Assembly (NCBI GenBank): GCA_947311845.1
Contig: CAMZMU010000020.1
Location: 38,463,906 to 38,527,905, forward strand
DNA: 64,000 bases
Direction of reading: 5' to 3'
Source of the DNA: Poa pratensis
Taxonomy: Eukaryota > Streptophyta > Magnoliopsida > Poales > Poaceae
Part shown: positions 22,488-32,060 of the stretch, one piece after another
Layout of the letters: the number at the start of each line of letters is the position of its first letter
Numbering within the stretch: position 1 is the stretch's first letter
Made by a program: the position numbers and the translations under genes
Notes under the pieces: generated by a model
What the model saw: only the letters and a program-made list of their open reading frames with translations
The model's database searches: none
Told to the model about the DNA's origin: nothing

Positions 22488-23865
22488 TGATGACGTGAAA
22501 CACACGTTCGTTGGGAGACCCCAAGAGGAAGGTATGATGTAGTCAGCAGCAAGTTTTCCCTCAGAAAGAAACCAAGGTTATCGAACCAGTAGGAGCAGCA
22601 ACTCTTCAGAAGGTTGTCAACGGCGCCAGAAAAATAGCTGTGCAGGGAGTCTGGACTGTTGACGTGGAATCTGCACACAACACAATCAAACTACTTTGCC
22701 CCAACGAAACAGTGAGGTTGTCAATCTCACTGGCTTGCTGAAAACAAAGGATTAAACGTATGGTGTGGAAAATGAGTATTAAATTGCAGAGAATGAAAAA
22801 GGAACAGTTTGCAGTTTGTGGTTGTTTAATCAGTGTAAAAGAATGGACCGGGGTCCACAGTTCACTAGTGGTGTCTCTCCATAAAAGATAACTAACATGT
22901 TGGGTGAACAAATTACAGCTGGGCAATTGACGAATAGTGAGCGCATGACAATGCATATACATGACATGTTGACTACTATGATATTTAATTGGGCATTACG
23001 ACATAATACATAGACCGTTATCCAACAGCATCTATGACTAATAATCCACCGCCGGGTTGTCATCCGAGTCCCCCGTTGGTATTAAGTTGCAAGCAACGGA
23101 TAATTGCATTAAGTAAAGTGCGTAATGTAAACAAACACATATGCCCGTGGACATAGCATCGTTAGGTTATCCCTAGTGGCAACAGCACATCCACAACCTT
23201 AGAACTTTCTGTCACTGTCCCAGGTTAAACGGAGACATGAACCCACTATCTAGCATAAATACTCTCTCTTGGAGTTACAAGCATCTACTTGGCCAAAGCA
23301 TCTACGAGTAACGGAAAGCATGCAAGATCTTAAATAATGGCGATGTAGAAGCCTCCGGTGACGATTCCCCTCTCCGGCAAGGTGCCGGGAAGAGGTTCTG
23401 AACCCTCCCGAGCTAGGGTTGACGACGGCGGCGTCTCTGGATCTTTTCGTGGATATTTTCTCAGGTACTTATGGTTTTCGCGTCGGGGGAATAAGTAGGC
23501 GAAAGGGCGGCGGCTGCGGACCCCCGAGGGGCCCACACCACCCTAGGGCGCGGCAGAAGGGGGGCCCACGCCCTAGGTGCGTGTGGCCTCCTGGTGGCCC
23601 TCCTCTGCTGCTCCTTCGCTCCGTCAGGTGTGTTCTGGAAAAATAGGGACCCCCGTGTAGCTTCGTCCAATTTCGAGAATATTTCCAGACTAGCTTTTCT
23701 GGAATACAAAAACAGCAGAAAACAGGAACTGGCACTTCGGCATCTTGGTAATAGGTTAGTCCCAAAAAATGTATAAAAGTGATATAAAGTAGATGCAAAA
23801 CATGTAGCAATTGGTATAAAACAAGCATGGAACATTAAAAATTATAGATACGTTGAGACGTATCA
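22488..23865 (-). repeat. 5' LTR of the nested Gypsy (with about 220-bp deletion)
   Basis: It is the direct partner of 15957-17554 but 1378 bp long. The two are nearly identical except that this copy jumps from CTTAAATAA (about 23337) to TGGCGATGTAG, losing about 220 bp, and has a few single-base differences. It contains the stray primer-site-like block at 22618-22639. Confidence 0.9.
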
Positions 23866-24956
23866 GCTACCTTTAAATTATTCAAAATGTTATTATTCCC
23901 TTTTTGTGTCAATGTTTACTAGCTCATGAGAAATTAGTGTGGTTATTATTTACTCTATTTGTTGAATGAATTTTTACACCTGGACTAGTGGCATATACAT
24001 CCGCTTATCCAATAATTTTGCAAAAAGAGCTGGCAACGGGGTGCCCAGTCCCAATTAATTACAACTTTAACCAATTAATTCTCTTCACACTTTTGCCCTG
24101 ATTCATCAGTAAGCAATGACAAACAATGAAATACCTGAATGTGTGTAAACCAAAGAGAAAGAGGGATGATCTGCCTTGCTGGTAGAAATAACGTTCTTCA
24201 TGGGAGCCGCTCTTAAAAGTCCGTTTGACAGGTAGAATACTGTTCTCACCCGCTACCATTCGTTGACAATTAACAAACACCTCTCAAAAATAGATACTCC
24301 TCCATGGTATGTGATTGATGGAAGGCACCCGAGGATTCGGTTAGACATGGCTTGTGTTAGCAAGGTTGGGAGTAGTATCAAATATTTTATGCAATCTCTA
24401 TATGCTTTCAAAAACCTAAAAGCTCTAGCACATGACTTAATCCCTGCTTCCCTCTACGAAGGGCCTTTCTTTTACTTTTATGTTGAGTCAGTTTTCCTAT
24501 TCTTTCTGTCTTCCACAAACAAACACTAGTGTCAACTTTGTTACAACATGCGTTATATGCAACATATTGGACTTGTTATACTACTTTGTGTTGACGATAT
24601 CCATGAGATAAATATGTTGAAAGTTGAAGCAAATGCTGAAACTTAATTCTTCCTTTGTGCTGATTAAATACCTTTTATTAGAGACTATTAATTTATGAGT
24701 TAACACTTATGCAAAACTATTTGATGCTTCTCTCGAAAGTATTATTCATGAAAACGTTTAGCTTGTGTGATTCATTGTTTACTCATTATCCATTTGGTAG
24801 CAAACTATAGACCATTGACTTGGATCACTTCATTCATTCACATGTGCCTTACAATATTATTTGATCAAGATTATGATGGTAGCATGTCACCTCAAAAATT
24901 ATTTTGTTTTATCGTTTACCTACTCGAGGACGAGTAGGAACTAAGCTTGGGGATGC
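23866..24956 (+). other. Outer Gypsy internal region, continued, ending in a purine tract
   Basis: Continuation of the outer element after the nested insertion. No coding frame. It ends CTAAGCTTGGGGATGC at 24956, the purine-rich tract before the 3' LTR. Confidence 0.85.
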
Positions 24957-26405
24957 TGATACATCTCAAACGTATCTATAATTTTTGATATTCCATGCAT
25001 GTTTTATATCCATTGCTACATGTTTTGCATCTACTTTATATCATATTATGGCATTTATTGGACTAACCTATTAACAAGATGCCACAGTGCCAGTTTCTGT
25101 TTATTATGTCTGTGCATTGCAGAAAATGTCCAAAAATGAAAGTGCTCAGAAAAATCTGAAAAAATTACAGAAATTCTATTTCGCCAGAAGACTTCGGGAG
25201 CCAGAAGGACAAGTCCAGGGGAGGCCCACAGCCCCAACACGCCCCCTGGGCGCGTTTGGGCCTTGGCCGCCCCCAGGGGTGGTGTCGCCGCCTCGGTCAC
25301 CTCCTCGCGATGCCCTTTGGACTACTTATTCCCCCCGACGCGAAAACCCCAAGTGCCTGGACGATTTCTCCAGAAGAGTTCCGTAGCTCCGCCGCCACCA
25401 AAAACCCTAATTCGGGGGGACAGAAGTCTCTGTTTTGGCACCTTGCCGGGACGGGGAATTGCCCCCGGAGCCATCTCCATCGATGCCACCGCCATCTTCA
25501 TCGCCGTTGCTGCCTCCCATGATGAGGAGGGAGTAGTTCTTCATCGGGGCTGAGGGCTCTACCGGTAGCTATGTGGTTTATCTCTCTCTTCCATGGTGTG
25601 ATCTTTATGTGATCATGAGCTTTGTAATCTAGTTGAATCCCTAGATGTACTCTTCATTATCTTATATGTTACTCAACTGGTTTTATTAATGTAATCTCCG
25701 GAGTCACCTTTGTCCCACGGTGCGAAGTTGACAGTGTGCGCCCCGTGTGTGGCTCTTAGGCTAAAGATAACAGGAATAATTATCATGAGTTATTATTTGC
25801 GTTGGATGTCTCTATGAAATTGCGGTGTTTGTCTAGTACTATTTAGGGCGCTCAAGTTGACAGTGTGGGGTTCCCTAGATGTGGAATGCGACTTTAAGGT
25901 GTGCTGTTATAGCCCTACGCAGTGGATTGGTGTTCGTTATCCAACGAGAGAATAATTCAGAGTAGCATAGTGAAGAGGAAATATCTATGTATTCAATATA
26001 TTATTATTGTTGAGAGTGTCCACTAGTGAAAGTATGATCCCTAGGTCTTATTTCTAAGCATTGAAACACCGTTTGCAACCAGTTCTGCTACATGTTTGCT
26101 TGCTGCCATTTTTATTTCAGATTGCAATTACCACTTATAATCATCCATATTACTTGTATTTTAATATCTCTTCGCCGAACTAGTGCACCTATACACCTGA
26201 CAAGTGTATTGGGTGTGTTGGGGACACAAGAGACTTCTTGTATCTTAATTGCAGGGTTGCTTGAGAGGGATATCTTTGACCTCTACCTCCCTGAGTTTGA
26301 TAAACATTGGGTGATTCACTTAAGGAAAACTTGCTGCTGTTCTACAAACTTCTGCACTTGGAGGCCCAACACTGTCTATAAGAATAGAAGCGTGCGTAGA
26401 CATCA
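24957..26405 (+). repeat. 3' LTR of the outer Gypsy
   Basis: A 1449-bp LTR starting TGATACATCTCAAACG and ending GACATCA, followed by the AGCGG duplication. It differs from the 5' LTR by scattered substitutions and short indels. Confidence 0.9.
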
Positions 26406-26410
26406 AGCGG

Positions 26411-26545
26411 TAGTACCGCCCCTGAGCGCGTTTTGGCCATAATGGGCAAATTTTTTAGGTCCTATTTAAGGGGGTCTTCTTCCCTAATGACCCCATCTCT
26501 TGAGCTCGTGTTTCTCCTCCATTGTTGACCTTCTACTAAACTTCC
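26411..26545 (+). mobile_element. Split LTR, second segment
   Basis: It continues the LTR broken at 11901, with TAGTACCGCCCCTGAGCGC, a TATTTAAGGGGG TATA-like box (about 26462) and TCTCTTGAGCTCGTG. The right border with the next insertion is approximate. Confidence 0.6.
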
Positions 26546-28698
26546 CTTCTATTTAAGGGGCCCACAGTTTATAAACAATTTACTAAACTTAACTCGACCA
26601 TATCACATTGCCCCTGCAAAATAAAGTTAGACGCCTTCTACTTTATCTTTTGCATATTTTACGTGGCTTAGGGGCTTTCGTAAATAGAACCGCTTCTTAC
26701 CTACGAACATACAACCACAACAACGATCAAATAATTGACTATTTTATATCCATTGCGGGCCCTCCATTGAAAATGCAAACCCAACTATTGCGAGAGAGAC
26801 AGACACCCGCCAGCCACATATATGGAACAAGCCATATGTCAGTTGTGGAACCAGTCTCGCGTAAGCGTACGTGTAAAGTCGGTCCGGGCCGCTTCATCAA
26901 CACAATGCCGCAGGCAAATACAAGTGCACGCTAGAGGGTAGCAACTATAAGAACGATGCCCTCATATTCAACATGAGTTCTAAAACCGTACAACTATATA
27001 TACGCATAGATCGGCTCTGATACCACTGAAGGGGATCATGTGCAGAAAACAAAAAGTTTCCTAACAACGATAACCTAAATAGCCAGAATCTATTACTATG
27101 CAGATATAAAGTAACGGCGGGAACGGTGTACATACCCTTGTAGACCGTAAGCGTCGACGATCAAAAGATCTGTTTTGATGACGACAAGTCATGAAGACGG
27201 GCGGCGAAGACGATGGCAGCGCCGACCTCAAGGTCGTGTAGACGAACATCTCCAAGTGCCGCAAGTGCTGCACCTCGTAGCTCTACACACGTACAGTGTA
27301 GACGACGACCTCCGGGCTCCGATCCAGCAAAGCAGCGGAAGTAGAAGACCTGGACCGAAGAACCGATAGCACGGCGGAGTGCGTATGGTGGAGAAAACCT
27401 CAACCCGTGCGCAGCTCCATTTGCGGAGTCACGTCTAAACGGATGAGAGAGAGAGAGAGAATTTCTGGGTGAATTTTCATGGCATAGGGCACCTCCTTAT
27501 ATAGGTGGAGGAGGGCTGCCACCCTAGGTGGCCGGGCGGTGTGGGACTAATCCCACAACCAGCCACGACCCAAGAGGGTGCGCCGGCCCTAGGTGGGCCC
27601 CTTGTGGCCCACCCGGCCACCCTCCATGGTGCGCCTCCCTTTGGGGGGAAATTCCCCCTATGGGCCTTCTCCTCCGAGAGTTGGCCCATTTAAAGTGGGT
27701 TGCCTTTAAAAATTCGAAAATAAATAAAATAAAATATATTTAATCATTAATTACATTAATTAATATTAAATACATATTATCTAATTTATTCCGGCTCCGA
27801 AAACCATTTCGTCGCCCTCCGAACTGCATCGGATATGTCCCGGAACTATTCCGGAACCCTTCTCTATTTTTCTCTTCGGTGTCCAATCTAATTTAAACGT
27901 CGCCTACCCTTAAGTGTGCCACCCTACGGTTCGGGATCACTCCAGACATGATCGAGACCCGTTCTATGATCAATGACTAACAGCGGGGTCGTGGATACCC
28001 ATGATAGCCCCGGTGCGTCCTCGAATATCTTTGTCGTTTGAATCTTAGACGTCAAGTCTCAAACCTTTTGCCTGGCGATACTTAGTTTGTCCGAGACCCG
28101 ATCTCAGGCATCACAATACCTAGCTCGATCTCGTTACCAACAATACGATTCTTTACTCGTCTGTGATATTGCATCCTCGTGACCTAGTCACATGCTTGCA
28201 AGGTCATTGATGCAATCTCACCGAGTGGGCCTAGAGTATCTATCCTGCTATACGGATTGGCAAATCCCGCTCTTGATCATACACCTCAACATATTTTCTT
28301 CGGATACCCGAGAGGGACACCTTTATTGTCACCCTATGTAAGGAGTGACGTTTGATGCAATCAAAGTACCTTCCAGAAATAGCAATTAAATATGATCTCA
28401 CGGTCGAAGGCGTGAGTACTACGTCCTATATATATTGGGTGTGTCCATCACATCATTCACCTAATGATATGACTCCATTATCAATTGACGTCCAAGTCCA
28501 TGATCAGGAAACCTTGATCATCTGTTGATCTCAATGGACTAGTAAAGAGGGTACTAGGGACCTGGTTGTTTACATACCACACGTGTATTAATGTTTCCGC
28601 TTAATACAGTTATAGCATGGTATAAAACGTATTATGAACAATCAAGATATGACAAATAAAATATCTTTATTAATCGCCTCTAGGGCATATCTCGTTCA
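26546..28698 (-). mobile_element. Copia/LARD-like retroelement fragment with one complete LTR
   Basis: On the minus strand the LTR starts TGAACGAGATATGCCCTAG at 28698, close to the TGTTGGAAATATGCCCTAGA start of BARE/Angela-type elements. It ends at about 27027 (1672 bp). A primer site complementary to initiator-Met tRNA follows, and about 480 bp of non-coding internal sequence reaches 26546. No second LTR and no coding region are present. Frames in the GC-rich 27160-27700 part are LTR sequence. It interrupts the outermost LTR. Confidence 0.75.
27013..27025 (-). other. Primer-binding site, initiator-Met tRNA type
   Basis: Minus strand TGGTATCAGAGCC one base behind the LTR end; this is the common primer site of plant Copia and related elements. 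Confidence 0.85.
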
Positions 28699-29306
28699 GA
28701 AGTTTGAGAAGCTTATTACTCTTTGTGGATCTTGTTGATTCTTGGGTTGCTTGTAACCCTAGGAGTTCTTTGTGAGTTTCGGAGCCCCATCTTGTTGCGA
28801 GGTGCTTTGGGACATTGTTGGGAGGCTCCAACTCATTGTGGAGTTCCCCGACCTTGGTGTATCAGTTTGGTCAACGCCTTCAAGTCGACCTCATAGTGGA
28901 ACGAGCCAATCCCTCACGGGTGAAGCTCACGGAGAATAGGGTGAGCACATCGGTGCTATTGGAGTGACTTGGAGGCTCCACACCCCTCCAACGTAGACGT
29001 ACTTCCATTGGGAAGGAACTACGGGAAACATCTCCTCGTGTCCACTTTGCGGTTACTTGTATAGCCGAACTCTTTACTTATGCATTTATCTTCTGATAGC
29101 CATCGAGGCTGAAGTTATCTATCTTGTTATCACATAGTTGTTATCTTGCTTAGCATAAGTTGTTGGTGCACATAGGTGAACCTAGCTAGTTTAGGTTTTG
29201 TGCTTGATAAATTAAACGCTAGTTTTATTCCGCATTTATTCAAGTCTAAACCATAATTATTTTAAATCGCCTATTCACCCCTTCTAGGCGTCATACTCGT
29301 TCTTTT
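28699..29306 (+). mobile_element. Split LTR, third segment and 3' end
   Basis: It reads GTAACCCTAGGAGTTCTTTG and on to AAATCGCCTATTCACCCC and ends near TCGTTCTTTT at 29306. It matches the minus-strand LTR tail at 7035-7330 in reverse. No gene is present. Confidence 0.65.
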
Positions 29307-30217
29307 AGTCGGGTTAAAAGAATCTTTCAATATTACAAGCAGGTTAATTAGGCTTTTAATTGAACATTATCCAGTCTGTTTTTTTTTTGACCTAGCTACC
29401 GTAGGGGAAGCCCCTACGATGTAAATTATCCACTCCGATTAACAGAGACAGGTACGTATACGAACGTTAGCAGCGAGTGAGTGAGTGAGTGAGTAGAAGG
29501 ATAGCAAAGACAGGAGAGGAGAAAGAGAAAAGCACAACCACTACTGTTTGTAAAGCGTGATTGCTCCTGCGGCCCGAGAGAAAAACATGATGATGGCGAT
29601 GTGCATACGAGCGAGCATGCAGGGGCTTTGCTTGGATTGAAAGGAAAGGTAGCTAGGCTAGGTAGCCCTGGTGGTGATGGATCATCGGCCACGGTGAGAA
29701 TGTAGCCAATTCCTGGATGCCCGCATAAATCCACTTTGGAGATTCTCTCCATGATTGGAACGTCGAGCCACTAACTTTATCCTGGAATAGTTCCGAGTTT
29801 AAAAAAGACACATGAAAAAACTTGCTGTGACATGTGGATCCGGTTTTAGGCTGGCCAACTCGATCTCGGCCTCTTTGAGACCGATGATCTTAAGACCGAG
29901 ACAACTTAGGAGTTAGGATACCCACAATCTATGCGAAATTGGAGTGTGAAATAGGAAACTAAATTGGGAGCTGATTCCCCATAGAAATAGACTTCTCTTT
30001 GGTGGAAACTAAATTTCAGTGGAAACCGATGAAAACCATGGAAAAACATTGTTCAAAAGCTTTATAAAATTCTTAACGAAAAATGCATTACGTTGAGAAG
30101 GTGAAGTTCTATGTACATGCAAATTTCCAAGCTGAAACTTAAATTTGATTAGGAGCTATGAAAACCGACAATTTCAGCGATAAATAGTAGCAAACATTAC
30201 TATTCATTACCGAACTA
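29307..30217. other. Intergenic, with a (GAGT)n microsatellite
   Basis: A short GAGT repeat lies at 29475-29494. A 108-codon minus-strand frame (29752-29426) overlaps it and shows no recognisable motif. A T run followed by GACCTAGCTACCGTAGG at 29382-29405 could be a retroposon tail. Nothing else was recognised. Confidence 0.4.
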
Positions 30218-30377
30218 CTCCATCTGTTTTTTAATATAAGATGTATTAGTTTTTCTCCACATTCACATATACACAAATGTATCTAGACATATTTTATGTG
30301 TATGTTCACTTATTTTAGTGTGCATGTAGATAACATGTGTAACATCTAAAACATTTTATATTTATAAATGGAGGGAG
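30218..30377. mobile_element. Stowaway-type MITE
   Basis: Left end CTCCATCTGTTTTTTAATAT, right end reading CTCCCTCCATTTATAAATAT from the other strand, flanked by TA (30216-30217 and 30378-30379). About 160 bp, AT-rich, fold-back, non-coding. Confidence 0.85.
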
Positions 30378-30926
30378 TACTATTCATTGCTGAATTTATC
30401 ATTTTCATAACTCCTAAACATTTTTTAGATTCGACGTGCAAATTTGTATGTGTATAGAACTGTGACGTACCAATGTAATTCATTTTTGTTGATATATTTT
30501 TTAGAACTTTTAAACACGATTTTTCCATGCTTTTCACCGGACCCACGGTGCGAGCCAAAATGCAAGGGGCTGCAAAAGTAGTGGAACGGTTGTGGGTCAT
30601 CTTCTCTTTCATTAATCTGACATTGTTGGCATTAGTTTCTCTTTTGTTTCTTTTATTTTTTTCTCTTGGAGTTGATTGTGTTGTTTGGCTCACCAATGAT
30701 CTCAGAGTTGCATTGGGAGGTTACTACATTAATATAACGGGGAGCAAAGCCTATTTAGAGAAACTAGTGCAACAGTTGTGGTGCACTACTAATCACCTTG
30801 TGCCGAAAGGACCATACGCTATGCCATATGGCTAAGGACCAACCGATACAGGCGCCAGCTACAGTGCCATAGATACTGGGGAACAAGCTAGAGATGGACA
30901 AACACCGGTGGAAGATATTATGCGAT
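30378..30926. other. Intergenic, no gene recognised
   Basis: A 102-codon plus frame (30527-30835) includes a hydrophobic run but has no family match I can name; it is probably chance. Confidence 0.35.
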
Positions 30927-31143
30927 CACAAATCGCCACCACTATTCGATGACAGCGTTGCAAAAAACTCTGATTTTGACTGTTACCTCGTTTAACCACG
31001 ATTCTGACAGTGGGGCCCACTTGCAGGCGTGACGTGGCTTCTTATTTGTAAAACTTGGGTGTTTTTGTAAAAAAATGTGGGACCCACTTGGACGAAGTCA
31101 ACTCTGCCCCGATCTGCTCGGCCCCGATCTGCTCGAGCAGGGC

Positions 31144-31965
31144 ATGGCGGCGGTGGCGTTGGAGACGAGGAGACGCCGGAGATTCCTCGGGCTCGTCGGC
31201 GGCGGTGGAGGCTTCTGGCTGGCCCGCATGTACGGGAGGACGCGAGCGCGGCGACACGACGCGGCCGTCAAGCGCGCGGCGGCCAGCGAGCACGTGCGGC
31301 GACGGGCGCGGCCGGCGAGAGCGTGCGGCGACTCGATGCGGCCGACGAGCGCGCGGCGACTCGACGCGGCCGGCGAGCGCGCAGCGGCCAGGGAGCACGT
31401 GCGGTGCCGCGACACGGCCGGCGAGCTTGCGCGGCGACTCGACGCGGCCGGCGAGAGCGTGCGGCGACTCGACGCGGCCGACGAGCGCGCGGCGGCCAGC
31501 GGGCACGCGCGGCGACTCGACGCGGCCGGCGAGCGCGCAGCGGCCAGGGAGCACGTGCGGTGCCGCGACACGGCCGGCGAGCTTGCGCGGCGACTCGACG
31601 CGGCCGGCGAGCACGCAGCGGCCAGGGAGCACGTGTGGTGCCGCGACACGGCCGGCGAGCACGCGCGGCGACTCGACGCGGCCTGGGCGCTGTGCCTGCT
31701 CTTGGACGACTCGATGTGGCACGCACTGCTCCTGGACGAGCTGCTCCTGGGCGCTGTGCCTGCTCTTGGACGAGCTGCTCCTGGGCGCTGGGCCAGCGCG
31801 CGTGCCCCTGCTCGGCCGCCTGTGCACGGCGTCGCGAGCTCCCAGCTCCTCCCGCTGCGAGTCCTCGCCGGTCAACACGTGGGGAAGATAAGAAGACAAT
31901 TTTTTTGTGGAGGACTTTTGTGCAAATGTAGTCTGCGCCACATCATTCCTGACAGTGGGCCATAG
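31144..31965 (+). CDS. Possible captured-gene frame inside the GC-rich TIR element
   Basis: An ATG at 31144 opens a frame of 273 codons to 31965 (the same frame is open from 31075). It starts MAAVALETRRRRRFLGLVGG and then passes through the minisatellite as ARRLDAAGERAAAREHV-type units, rich in Arg and Ala. Four other frames on both strands are also open for 250 codons or more here, as expected in a region of extreme GC content, so openness is not evidence of coding. I recognise no domain. It may be a captured gene fragment or no gene at all. Confidence 0.2.
   Translation: MAAVALETRRRRRFLGLVGGGGGFWLARMYGRTRARRHDAAVKRAAASEHVRRRARPARACGDSMRPTSARRLDAAGERAAAREHVRCRDTAGELARRLDAAGESVRRLDAADERAAASGHARRLDAAGERAAAREHVRCRDTAGELARRLDAAGEHAAAREHVWCRDTAGEHARRLDAAWALCLLLDDSMWHALLLDELLLGAVPALGRAAPGRWASARAPARPPVHGVASSQLLPLRVLAGQHVGKIRRQFFCGGLLCKCSLRHIIPDSGP
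31260..31690. repeat. GC-rich minisatellite, 78-bp higher-order unit
   Basis: The phrase GCAGCGGCCAGGGAGCACGT recurs at 31381, 31537 and 31615, that is at spacings of 156 and 78 bp. Between copies GCGGCGACTCGACGCGGCCG recurs more often. The array is a mosaic of shorter GCGGCGACTCGACGCGGCC-based units. Confidence 0.8.
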
Positions 31966-32060
31966 CGGTCAGAAACAGCGTCAACTCGGCTAAAATGAGG
32001 TTACGGAAAAATTCAGTGTTTTTTGCAACGCTGTCATCGAATAGTGGTGGGGATTTGTGA

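Larger units (their letters stand above)
15957..23865 (-). mobile_element. Complete nested Gypsy with gag and protease but no pol
   Basis: A 7.9-kb element inserted into the outer Gypsy, flanked by GCTAC on both sides (15952-15956 and 23866-23870). Direct LTRs are at 22488-23865 (5') and 15957-17554 (3'). The primer site is tRNA-Asp type. Gag is on the minus strand (22279-20651), with a shifted protease remnant behind it. From about 20190 to 17555 the sequence is non-coding and no reverse transcriptase, RNase H or integrase is seen, so it is non-autonomous. The outer element's internal sequence rejoins cleanly around the insertion (TTTTTCATGTGCTAC then CTTTAAATTATTC). Confidence 0.92.
11902..26405 (+). 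mobile_element. Complete Athila-like Ty3/Gypsy element (non-autonomous), carrying a nested insertion
   Basis: It is bounded by two direct LTRs (11902-13341 and 24957-26405) and by identical 5-bp duplications AGCGG (11897-11901 and 26406-26410). A tRNA-Asp-type primer site follows the 5' LTR and a purine tract precedes the 3' LTR. Without the nested element (15957-23865) the length would be about 6.6 kb. No protease, reverse transcriptase or integrase was found; the interior has only a short AT-rich reading frame and a long non-coding region. It must depend on enzymes supplied by a relative. The TGATACRTCTC start is typical of abundant Athila-type families in Triticeae. Confidence 0.9.
30927..32060. 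mobile_element. GC-rich element with long terminal inverted repeats (Mutator/Pack-MULE-like)
   Basis: The left end begins TCACAAATCGCCACCACTAT at 30927 and the right end reads TCACAAATCCCCACCACTAT from 32060 on the other strand. The first 43 bases (through GACAGCGTTGCAAAAAAC) match with one difference. Looser similarity continues to about 110 bp (GTTACCTCGTTTAACC against GTAACCTCATTTTAGCC, then GGCCCACT and GTGACGTGGC). The interior is extremely GC-rich and includes a minisatellite. Long terminal inverted repeats around a GC-rich coding-like core fit a Pack-MULE that captured genic DNA, but no 9-bp target duplication could be confirmed. Confidence 0.6.

Noticed and set aside
23330..23835. Frames of 60-124 codons in the inner LTR
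   Set aside because: Also present at 16998-17526; LTR sequence without conserved frame.
26945..27403. Minus-strand frames of 62-80 codons as small genes
   Set aside because: They lie in the LTR and leader of the Copia/LARD-like element next to its primer site.
31042..31941. 299-codon minus-strand frame rich in Arg, Val and Pro
   Set aside because: Open because of extreme GC content and the minisatellite; other frames of similar length overlap it.
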